Below the pieces are notes generated by a model. It saw only the letters and a program-made list of their open reading frames with translations. It ran no database searches and was not told where the DNA came from. Below are positions 1-7,900 of a DNA stretch of 11,795 nucleotides, one piece after another; positions within the stretch are counted from its first letter, which is position 1; every line of letters begins with the position of its first letter. The stretch covers positions 1 to 11,795 of the forward strand of contig CAZHMN010000086.1 in NCBI GenBank assembly GCA_964533705.1, in the 5' to 3' direction. Both the position numbers and the translations under genes were made by a program. The DNA is from CAZHMN01 sp964533705. GTDB lineage: Bacteria; Electryoneota; B3-LCP.

Positions 1-1
1 C

Positions 2-436
2 GATATTGCATCCATCAGCGTTCTCATCGCCGATGATGAGCCGGAATTGCTGGCTTCCTTGAAAACGGTATTGGAACGTCGAAAGATGATCGTGCTCACT
101 GCACAGAGCGGTTCAGAAGCGCTTTCCACTCTATCCAGCACGGTTGTGGACATCGTCGTCCTGGATGTAAAAATGCCCGGTATGGACGGCATTGAGGTGC
201 TACGACGCATAAAGAGTGACTATCCCCTGGTAGAAGTAATCCTGCTCACCGGCCATCCCGCCGTTGAAAATGCTCTACTGGGTGTCAAACTGGGAGCTAT
301 CGAATATTTGATAAAGCCGCCTGACGTAGACGACCTTACAAAATTGATTCGCAAAGCTTATAAGCATCGGCAAGAAGAACTAGAAAGAAGCCGCCGGGAA
401 GCAATCAATAACATTCTAAAAAAGCACCCTGAATAA
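2..436 (+). CDS. Receiver-only response regulator (5' partial)
   Basis: Two-component receiver (CheY-like) domain with no output domain. The frame is open from base 2, so the start codon lies upstream of the window; an in-frame TTG at 47 would delete the first strand and the acidic pair, so it is not the start. Of 144 visible residues, the acidic pair is D11-D12 (LIADDEP), the phosphoacceptor is D55 (VVLDVKMPGMDG), the switch Thr is T83 (LLTGH) and the conserved Lys is K105 (YLIKPPD). After the domain only a short charged helical tail rich in Arg, Glu and Lys follows, ending HPE. There is no helix-turn-helix, GGDEF or AAA+ output, so it probably acts by protein contact or as a phosphorelay intermediate. 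The SLC13 transporter gene follows after 69 bases on the same strand, and a second receiver gene follows that. The partner histidine kinase is not visible and may lie upstream. Confidence 0.9.
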   Translation, partial: DIASISVLIADDEPELLASLKTVLERRKMIVLTAQSGSEALSTLSSTVVDIVVLDVKMPGMDGIEVLRRIKSDYPLVEVILLTGHPAVENALLGVKLGAIEYLIKPPDVDDLTKLIRKAYKHRQEELERSRREAINNILKKHPE

Positions 437-495
437 ATGCACCTGAAATGAACTGAATTCGCGATTCCCCCGATGAAGAATTCATAGCTCACAAT

Positions 496-500
496 GGAGG
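496..500 (+). promoter_or_regulatory. Ribosome binding site fixing the transporter start
   Basis: GGAGG ends five bases before the ATG at 506. A second in-frame ATG at 494 overlaps this motif and has no comparable motif in front of it. The ATG at 506 is therefore the preferred start, giving a protein four residues shorter. Confidence 0.75.
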
Positions 501-505
501 TTTTG

Positions 506-2353
506 ATGACTGAAATATCCAAGGTCAAAGCGTCCGCGTACGATAAATACATCGATTATAAGCGCTTTTCACTTGCTGTCCTCGCTTTCGTCATTCTACT
601 GTTGGTCCCAATGCCGGCCAGCATTTTGGATGTCGCTGTGGAATACACTATGGGGAAGAGATATGTGCTGGATTTCTACACGCAGGAGCTCTTTCATGTT
701 TCCAGCGATGACGCCGAACAATGGCAAGCCTCAACGGCTCGGGCACTCGAAGGCTGCATGTGCCAAGGAGCTCTCAGCAAGAAAATGATCCTTAAACGTA
801 GCCGGAAACAACTGGCATCCATGGGCGTTGAGATGTCCGATAAACTCTACGACCGCTATCGCACCTACGTTGAGGATTTGGATGAGGCCTCTCTCAACGA
901 TCTGATGCAGCGCTCCCGGTTATTACGTAATGAGGATCTTTCCTATTCGATGCTCAGCAAAATACAACAGGTGGAAGTTGATCGGGCCGCGACTCAAATT
1001 CGTGTTTGCGTGGCCATGGTGGCTTTTGTCGTGATCTGTTTTATCACCGAGGCGATGCCACTGCCGGGGGTAGCGTTCTGCATTGGTTTAATCTTGGTCT
1101 TTTCGGGGATCGTATCCCGGCGAGAGGTCGCTTCGCTTTTCTGGTCGGATGCCTGCTGGTTCATTATGGGCAGCCTGATGTTCGCTGCCGCTTTCGTTAA
1201 GACGGGGGTAGACAAACGAATTACTTTGCTCATCTTCCGGTCACTTGCCAAACCCAGCGTGGCGTTTATCACACTGGTATTAATCGTGGTCATCGCTCCT
1301 TGTGCATCCTTCATTTCCGACCATGCGCTGGCGGCCATATTTCTTCCCATCGCCATGATATTGTATAATAACAGCCTAAGCGAGGAGAATAGGTCAGATC
1401 CCGAGCTGGCGAAAATGCTGATGATCACGATTGCTATGGCCTGCAATATCGGGGGCTTTGGTTCGCCGTCCGGCGGAGCCCGAAACGTCATTATGATGAC
1501 CTATATGGAGGATATGTTCGGTATTACGATGGGCTACGGGCAATGGATCGTCTACGGCTTGCCTTTTGTATTAATCATGATACCGATCCTCTGGATTGTG
1601 GTCAACTGGCGGTTCAAACCGAAAATCAGAGACCTGCGCCCCGCGCTCACCACCCTAAAGGAGGACATTAATCGTATGGGCGGCTGGGACCGCAAGCAGG
1701 TCATGGCCGTCGTGATCTTTCTAGTCATGCTTTTCGGCTGGATTACGGAAAAGAACCTACTACTCAACATATTCGGGATCCGGCTGGGCATCGGAGTTAT
1801 CGCCGTGGCGGGCGCGATAGCTTACCTCCTGGCTGGTGTGGTTAACTGGCGCGATTATCAGGAGAAGGTTGATTGGGGAGTGGTCTGGCTCTATGCTGGA
1901 GCAATCATCTTCGGGCGGATACTCGATGAGACTGGAACCGCCTATTGGATGGCACGTTCCATCGTTGACGGTCTGGCCAGCATCGGGCTGGATTCAGGCA
2001 TGGCTCTGCTGGGAGCGGGCAGCGCTGTTACGGCTGGTCTGACCAATCTGATGGCCGATGGTCCGGCCGCCGCTTCGGTGGGGCCGATTACCCTGAACAT
2101 GGCAGCGGTTTCCAACCCTGGAACGACTCTGGTTCCCTTCATGGGATTGGCTACGGCCTGCGCGTCTTCATTCGCTTACCTGCTGGTCATCGGCACGCCC
2201 CCCAATGCGATTGTTTATTCCAGCGGTTACCTGGAAGCGAAGGATTTCCTCAGGGTTGGGGTTATAATGTTTGTAATCGCTTTTGTAGTGTTGCTACTTT
2301 TGAGTATGTTTTATTGGCCGCTGATAGGATACACCGGATTACCCTCCGCGTAA
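506..2353 (+). CDS. SLC13/DASS-family anion transporter with large soluble insertion
   Basis: Inner-membrane symporter or exchanger of the divalent anion:Na+ symporter (DASS/SLC13) group; substrate unknown (sulfate, dicarboxylates and other anions are known in the family). 615 residues. A first membrane segment at about 21-45 is followed by a soluble stretch of about 117 residues (46-162, with a C-M-C at 84-86). A multi-helix core then runs from about 165 to the end. Family marks are the FLPI segment near 278-282, GGFGSPSGGARN (316-327) and, in the second half, GTPPNAIVYSSGYL (563-576). Ser-Asn-Thr signatures are expected in each half; the first reads SDH (271-273) and the second aligns best with ADG (517-519), so both sodium-site Asn positions appear to be Asp. 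The first half also lacks the PPN seen in the second. Typical bacterial members are about 450-500 residues, so the insertion explains the extra length. It lies between two receiver-protein genes, 25 bases before the second. Family assignment is firm; substrate and coupling ion are not. Confidence 0.88.
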   Translation: MTEISKVKASAYDKYIDYKRFSLAVLAFVILLLVPMPASILDVAVEYTMGKRYVLDFYTQELFHVSSDDAEQWQASTARALEGCMCQGALSKKMILKRSRKQLASMGVEMSDKLYDRYRTYVEDLDEASLNDLMQRSRLLRNEDLSYSMLSKIQQVEVDRAATQIRVCVAMVAFVVICFITEAMPLPGVAFCIGLILVFSGIVSRREVASLFWSDACWFIMGSLMFAAAFVKTGVDKRITLLIFRSLAKPSVAFITLVLIVVIAPCASFISDHALAAIFLPIAMILYNNSLSEENRSDPELAKMLMITIAMACNIGGFGSPSGGARNVIMMTYMEDMFGITMGYGQWIVYGLPFVLIMIPILWIVVNWRFKPKIRDLRPALTTLKEDINRMGGWDRKQVMAVVIFLVMLFGWITEKNLLLNIFGIRLGIGVIAVAGAIAYLLAGVVNWRDYQEKVDWGVVWLYAGAIIFGRILDETGTAYWMARSIVDGLASIGLDSGMALLGAGSAVTAGLTNLMADGPAAASVGPITLNMAAVSNPGTTLVPFMGLATACASSFAYLLVIGTPPNAIVYSSGYLEAKDFLRVGVIMFVIAFVVLLLLSMFYWPLIGYTGLPSA

Positions 2354-2378
2354 ACAATCACAGGAAAGGGAAAGGGAC

Positions 2379-3281
2379 ATGGAAAAGAAATCCACATCCA
2401 CTAAACTGCTTCTGGTGGACGACGAAGAGGATTTCCGCCGTGCGACGAACAAGGCACTTTCGAAGAGGGGTTTTCATATTGTAGAGGCCGCTACTGGTGA
2501 AGAAGCCCTTGAGATTATTTCCAAAGAGCGGCCTGAAGTTGTCCTGCTCGACTTAAAAATGCCGGGTTTAAGCGGCATTGAGACGTTACAGAAGATTCGC
2601 AAAATCGAGAAGTCCCTGCCGGTCGTCATTCTCACAGGGCATGGTAGTTTCCACGATGCTCTGGCGGGAATCAACCTGGAAATCGTGGATTTCTTACAAA
2701 AGCCAGTGGACATCGAACTGTTGGAGGCACGGATCCGGAAGTTCCTCATTCAGAAGCAGGACCAACCACTGCGCGAACGCAGCATCGTCGAGCTGATGGT
2801 ATCGCCCTCGATTTATCCCCGGCTTTACATGGATCAACCGGTCACCGATGCCGTTGAGAAACTGCAACGCGCCTTTTTCCGAGAGGGATCCGAGGAAATA
2901 CAACCTCCTCAAATCCGCTCGGCATTGGTCTACGACCGCAACGACAATTTCATCGGCTTGATAAGATTCCCAGATCTACTGAAGTTGGTATTACCTCCAT
3001 TTCTCGAAGAATCACCATACAGCTCCTACTTTACGGGGATGTTTTTAGCTCAATGCAAAATGATCGGTAAAAGAAACATACTTGAGTTGATGGGAGAGAA
3101 CGTCTCAGTGGATATCAATGCTCCGCTTATGGAAGCGGTGCACATGATGGTAAAACATAACATAGTTACCCTACCAGTTATGAAAGCCGGCGAGCTCGTC
3201 GGAGTAATACGAGAAAAGGATATAATCCTTGAGATCGCCAAAAACCTTGGCACCTTGGAACCGTCGGATTCTTTCGAATAA
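2379..3281 (+). CDS. Receiver domain fused to a CBS-domain pair
   Basis: 300-residue cytoplasmic signalling protein. Residues 8-125 form a receiver domain: acidic pair D14-D15 (LLVDDEE), phosphoacceptor D58 (LLDLKMPG), T86 (ILTGH) and K108 (FLQKPVD). Residues about 134-205 and 231-290 form two CBS motifs: the first from SIVELMVSP to RSALVYDRNDNFIGLIRFPDL, the second from NILELMGENVSV to HNIVTLPVMKAGELVGVIREKDI. CBS pairs (Bateman modules) usually bind adenine nucleotides and gate enzymes or channels. The fusion suggests that phosphorylation and nucleotide binding converge on one output, plausibly the transporter encoded just upstream. There is no DNA-binding domain. The start is ATG at 2379 behind a purine-rich GGAAAGGGAAAGGG. 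The stop lies only 14 bases from the stop of the convergent barrel gene. Architecture is confident; the target is inferred. Confidence 0.92.
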   Translation: MEKKSTSTKLLLVDDEEDFRRATNKALSKRGFHIVEAATGEEALEIISKERPEVVLLDLKMPGLSGIETLQKIRKIEKSLPVVILTGHGSFHDALAGINLEIVDFLQKPVDIELLEARIRKFLIQKQDQPLRERSIVELMVSPSIYPRLYMDQPVTDAVEKLQRAFFREGSEEIQPPQIRSALVYDRNDNFIGLIRFPDLLKLVLPPFLEESPYSSYFTGMFLAQCKMIGKRNILELMGENVSVDINAPLMEAVHMMVKHNIVTLPVMKAGELVGVIREKDIILEIAKNLGTLEPSDSFE

Positions 3282-3295
3282 TCAGCGACCGTGGA

Positions 3296-4639
3296 TTACA
3301 ACTTAGCGGTCAGTACCATGTAGAAGAAGGTTGACATGTCGGCGCCCGGACCCTGCCAGTCTTCGGCGGGAAGGAAAAAGTCCAGGCCCATTTGAGCCGT
3401 TAATCCTTTTCGAACCGCATACTTAAAGGTTGCGTCTATCTCTTGACCCAGCGTATTTGCAGATGATCCATCCACCACCGAAGAAAAATCCTTTACCACG
3501 GTGAAATGATGCACATCTACCGCGCATAAAATGTTTTTTGACGGATTTACGCCTGCCCGGATGACGTAATCCTGCAATCCCAGCGCCTTGATCCCGGTAT
3601 CGCTTTTAAAATAATCCATGTAACCGAAGACCCGGTGTTTTGAGCAATATTTATCATAGAAGTAGTTCACTTCATCAGGATCATTTACGTCATCCCCACT
3701 GAGCAGGTGGAATCCCAATCCCACCCAGGATTTCGTCCGGGAGTCAATCTGCAAGCCTAAATCACCCGCCAATAAATAAGCGGAAATGTCCGCTTCCCCT
3801 GCCGCGTAAGCCATCGTGCCGAACTGGTAAGCCAGGTCAAGCTCCGCCCAATATTTCGAGGCTTTAGTCCGCTTGGAGTGAGCGTAAACTGCAGCGGTGT
3901 ATCGGCTGAGCGCTGTATTCGACCCACCGTGAAGGGTATCCGCGACCGGCTGTTGATCGAGGTCGAGGAATAATAACAGGTTGATCCTCTTCTCCCAGAA
4001 GGAGGCATCAAGTCCTGTGAGGGTATGATCACGCTTGTAATTGAGATTCGAATTCGGCACTCTGGCCGGGTTATCTTCATCAGGATACCAGTGCCGGTCA
4101 CCGTTCACTCCGAAAAAGTTCCACAGGTTGACTGACAACATATCATTATCATAACCGGCTTTGATGCCGTCGTAGGTTCTGGGACCGTAAAAATTCCAGT
4201 TCCCGGGTCCGAAGATGCGCGCCCTGCCCTGGTCGTTGGACATGCGGCCTACTTTCAGGTAGTACCCATCGCCGATAATATTCTTCACCAGAACGTAGGC
4301 TTTCATAACGCCGAGATTGTTATCATAACGGTTAGGGCCGACCGGCGCGCCGGTGAGATAGGGATTACTGAAGCCCATCATGCGGGAATCCCCGATCATC
4401 AAATAGAGTTCCGTATCCTTAATCAAGTCGTCCAGCCCCACGCCAAGGCGGGTTCTGACAGTGCCGTACGAATCGTAACCAGTATCAGCGTAAAAATCAC
4501 GGTTATCAAATTCAAGCCTGGGGCGGAACTCCGCGTCAAGATAAATTCCGTCCTTGACGACAACTTTGGCGTTTACAAATCCTCCGCATAGCGTTAAAGC
4601 CAGCATTACAGCTAGGACACTTCTGGTGATTACCTTCAT
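3296..4639 (-). CDS. Outer-membrane beta-barrel, alginate-export-like porin
   Basis: 447 residues. The N-terminus is a Sec signal peptide (MKVITRSVLAVMLALTL, then CGGFVNA, with cleavage likely after residue 24). The mature part is rich in alternating hydrophobic/polar beta-strands with aromatic girdles and many Tyr, Trp, Asp and Gly turns. Segments resembling alginate-export (AlgE-like) barrels are RPRLEFDNRDFY near 39-50, GTVRTRLGVGLD, LYLMIGDSRMMG near 78-90, and YLKVGRMSNDQGRARIFG followed by NWNFYGPRTYDGIKAGYDND near 127-167. The last residue is Leu (YMVLTAKL) rather than the usual terminal aromatic. The start at 4639 is supported by GAGGAG eight bases upstream (4648-4653 on this strand). 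It is convergent with the receiver/transporter operon, with almost no spacer, and divergent from the C25 protease. A role as the outer-membrane channel for the solute handled by the transporter is possible but not shown. The family call comes from motif resemblance; a generic porin is the alternative. Confidence 0.72.
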   Translation of the reverse strand: MKVITRSVLAVMLALTLCGGFVNAKVVVKDGIYLDAEFRPRLEFDNRDFYADTGYDSYGTVRTRLGVGLDDLIKDTELYLMIGDSRMMGFSNPYLTGAPVGPNRYDNNLGVMKAYVLVKNIIGDGYYLKVGRMSNDQGRARIFGPGNWNFYGPRTYDGIKAGYDNDMLSVNLWNFFGVNGDRHWYPDEDNPARVPNSNLNYKRDHTLTGLDASFWEKRINLLLFLDLDQQPVADTLHGGSNTALSRYTAAVYAHSKRTKASKYWAELDLAYQFGTMAYAAGEADISAYLLAGDLGLQIDSRTKSWVGLGFHLLSGDDVNDPDEVNYFYDKYCSKHRVFGYMDYFKSDTGIKALGLQDYVIRAGVNPSKNILCAVDVHHFTVVKDFSSVVDGSSANTLGQEIDATFKYAVRKGLTAQMGLDFFLPAEDWQGPGADMSTFFYMVLTAKL

Positions 4640-4647
4640 TTCAGTTT

Positions 4648-4653
4648 CTCCTC
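4648..4653 (-). promoter_or_regulatory. Ribosome binding site of the barrel gene
   Basis: GAGGAG on the minus strand, eight bases before the ATG at 4639. It supports that start, which also gives a complete signal peptide. Confidence 0.7.
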
Positions 4654-4779
4654 GAATTGGATCTTTCCATCTTAAACTGCACGTATCTTTTTTGGATTCG
4701 CGTTGAGCCCATCATTCGATGTAACCCAGATTTCGCTATCTCTCCCGAATGATAGTGAGGCTCAGGTGTGCATGGAAAA

Positions 4780-4810
4780 ATTCATGCCCTCTCAACTAAA
4801 TTGCATGAAT
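4780..4810. promoter_or_regulatory. Inverted repeat ATTCATGC-N15-GCATGAAT, candidate operator
   Basis: A perfect 8-bp inverted repeat with a 15-base spacer sits about 140 bases upstream of the barrel start and 155 bases upstream of the protease start. A further GCATG at 4770-4774 adds a third half-site-like copy just to the left. The centre-to-centre distance of the arms is 23 bases, roughly two helical turns, which suits a dimeric regulator; a transcript hairpin is the alternative. No regulator is assigned. Confidence 0.4.
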
Positions 4811-4965
4811 GAGAGAGTAGGTTTCCTTCAGAGCGCCAAAAAAGACACTTGCATTTTAAGAAAAATATCCTTAAATTACAACCTGAATTCCAGCCTTAAT
4901 TCATAATATTATCTCTAATTCGGGGATATGAAGGGAAGCCCTACAACAAACGCGGGAGGCCTGTC

Positions 4966-7900
4966 ATGAATCGCACCATTTTATATCTAATGTTAATCGC
5001 CGGACTCGCTTTTGGCACTGTCGTCACGCACGCCGCCATCACAACGCATATGTATTATTTCGATGAGCCCCGAGTGGAAATAGTCAACGGTCAGGTAACC
5101 GTGATCCTGGAGGGGACGACCACATGGGGAAAAGTAGGGGAACCCCTGTTACCGCACGCTCCCGTTCAGATCCTGCTGCCCCCGGGTGAAGAAGCTATTT
5201 CCATTTTAGTAGAGACCGCCGACCCCATTATTTTGGGAAATGGCTATCGCATCCCACATCGGCAGAAGCCCTATCCTCTCTCCTCCGGGGCACCCGCAGA
5301 AGTTACCTCACCGAACTTAGAGGTATATTCCAGTGACGAAGCGTACCCATCGCAGCTCAGCGGCGCTCTGCAGACCCAATTCCTGTCCGGGCACGGCATC
5401 GCCTACGCCGTGGTATTCCCTGTGACTTACCGTCCGGTATCCGGCACTCTGGCTTACTATCCCTGGATTCAGCTGAAAATCGAGAGCCGATCAACGGCGC
5501 GGGCGCAGCAAACGAACGCTTTCATGCTGAAGCGCGACCGCGCTACACGCGACAGACTTTCCATGATGGTGGATAACCCCGAGATAATTTCAGCTTATGG
5601 CCCGCAATCGCCTTCGAGAAACGACAGTTGGGACATGCTGCTGATCACGATGGCGGATTTCGTGGATGATTATCAGGAATTTGTGGATTACAAGAACCGC
5701 AGCGGAATTCTCACGACGGTAAAGACCGTGGAAGACATTTACGCCAATTATTCCGGCATTGATAACCAGGACAAAATCCGCAACTGTATCATTGACTATT
5801 ACACGAATTACGACATTACCTACGTCTTTCTATGCGGCGACAACGAACACATCCCCTGCCGGGGCCTGTGGTGCCAGGACGATCATCTGCCTGCCGATCT
5901 CTATTATGCCGGGCTGGACGGCAACTGGAATGATGACGGCGACGACCACTGGGGAGAACCCGGGGAGGACGACCTGCTGGCTGAAGTGTACATCGGCCGA
6001 AGCTGCGCCGATTCGCCGGCGGAGATTGATCATGTCATCAACAAAAGCCTAATGTACCAGACCGAGCCGGTGGTGGATGAAGTGGAAACCGCCCTCATGG
6101 TGGGTGAGGATCTGGATTGGGACATCTGGGCCTGGGAATACAAGGAGGAGATTCGTCTGGGTTCCTCGAATTGGGGTTATACGACCGTTGGCATTCCTGA
6201 AAACGTCAGAGTGGATACTCTGTACGAACGCCCCGGCATTTACTGGTCGGCGATGACCAATCTTTTGCCCCTGTTGAACCTGGGTCCCAATCTCGTCAAT
6301 CACCTGGGGCACGCCAACGAGTACTACGTCATGAAATTCAACCTGGGTAGCATCAACGATTATAATTTCACCAACGATGGAATTAACCACAACTTTTTCA
6401 TCGGTTACTCTCAGGGTTGCTATCCGGGCGCCTTCGATGCCGGTTCTCCCGACTGCATTCTGGAAGCCTTCACCACCATCGCCCACGCGGCCGTGGCCTA
6501 CGTGGGCAACAGCCGCTACGGCTGGGGCGATTACAGCACCACCAACGGCCCTTCTCAGCATTTCGACCGCCAGTTTTTCGACGCGCTTTTCGACGAAGGC
6601 ATCACCACTCTGGGTTGGATGAACCAGGATTCCAAGGAGGACAACGCCTGGATGGTGGTGGGCGACAACATCATCCGCTGGTGCTACTACGAACTTAACC
6701 TCTTCGGCGATCCCACGTTAGACGTTTGGACGGCTGAACCGGGCGTCTTTCGCCCCTCTTACAGTCCCGTAGCGCAGGTGGGATGGCAGAGCTTTGAAGT
6801 GAGCAACATTTCCGTTCCGGGTGCACTGGTGACGATTTCAATGAACAATGAGGTGTTGGGTAGGGCCGAAGCCAACGCTTCCGGTATAGCCACAGTGACG
6901 TTCGATGAGCTTCTAATTCAGCTTGGCGAATTGGATGTCATGATCACGGCGCACAATATGATCCCTTATCAGGGAAGCGTTGACGTCGTTTCACCGGATG
7001 GGCCCTTCGTCATCTTCTCAAGTTATGAAATTGAAGACGAGACGACAGGTAACGGCAACGGCCAGTTGGATTACAGCGAAACGGTGCAACTGGCGCTGAC
7101 GGTGGAAAACGTGGGACTGGGAGAAGCTACCGGCGTTAACCTGACCATAAGCTGCGATGATCCCCTGATGACCATCACCGATTCGACGGAATATCTGGGC
7201 GACGTGGGTGCCGGAGCGACCGGTACGGTCAACGGCGCCTTCGCGATTGAGATCAGTCCCGACGTCGAGAACGGCCACGAATTCGAATTCACCTTGACCG
7301 CAACGGACGGCGACTCCACCTGGGTTTCTCCATTTTCTATCCCCGCCTTTGCACCCATCGTAGTTTTTGATGAACTCGTCATAGACGAACTGACGGGCAA
7401 CGGCGACAATCATCTTGATCCCGGCGAGACGGGCGATTTCCACATCACCCTCCGCAATGACGGCGGCAGCGACGCTCCCGACATGGTCATCGCCATCACC
7501 TGTAACGAATCCTTGATCACCATCCCGCAGGATTCCTTGAACCTGCTCCTGTTAGCGGCCGGGAGCGAAGAGACGATCATCTCCTCCGGGATCATCGCCG
7601 ATGAAAATATCCCTCAGGGCACTATCGTTGATTTCACCCTGGACATCAGCGCTTCGGGAGAATATTCGTGCCAGCAGGCATTCAACATCACCGTGGGCGA
7701 CGTCCGTTACGTCCCTTCGGGGCCGGACGACTACGGATACTATGCTTATGACATGTACGACGGCGACGGCGCTCCGGAATTCTCCTGGATCGAAATCGCG
7801 CCAATTGCCGGTGGCCCCGGGACGGATCTGGAACTGGGTGATACGGAAACCGTCACGGTGGAACTCCCCTTCTCGTTCAAATTTTATGGAAATGATTATG

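Larger units (their letters stand above)
4640..4965. promoter_or_regulatory. Divergent promoter region between barrel and protease genes
   Basis: 326 bases without a credible gene, more A+T-rich than the flanking genes. It must hold the promoters for both divergent genes. It contains an 8-bp inverted repeat at 4780-4810 (listed separately) and a cluster of GCATG/CATGC motifs at 4770, 4783 and 4803. A weak promoter-like pair for the protease is TTGCAT (4849-4854), 17 bases, then TAAATT (4872-4877). Further AT-rich blocks around 4898-4910 could equally serve as a -10 element. The protease ribosome binding site GGGAGG is at 4954-4959, six bases before its ATG. A 67-codon open frame at 4703-4906 shows no ribosome binding site or protein-like composition and is not called. 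Confidence 0.55.

Noticed and set aside
47..436. TTG at 47 as the start of the first receiver gene
   Set aside because: The frame is open to the window edge and the upstream codons encode the conserved first strand and acidic pair (VLIADDE).
994..1491. 165-codon open frame on the minus strand opposite the transporter gene
   Set aside because: It is antisense to strongly conserved membrane segments, has no ribosome binding site and shows no protein family features.
4703..4906. 67-codon open frame in the barrel/protease intergenic region
   Set aside because: No ribosome binding site, Ser/Asn-rich random-looking product, and it crosses the regulatory dyad.
6049..6561. 170-codon minus-strand open frame opposite the protease catalytic domain
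   Set aside because: It arises from the G+C-rich third-position bias of the protease; its composition is low-complexity Val/Gly/Ala/Ile.
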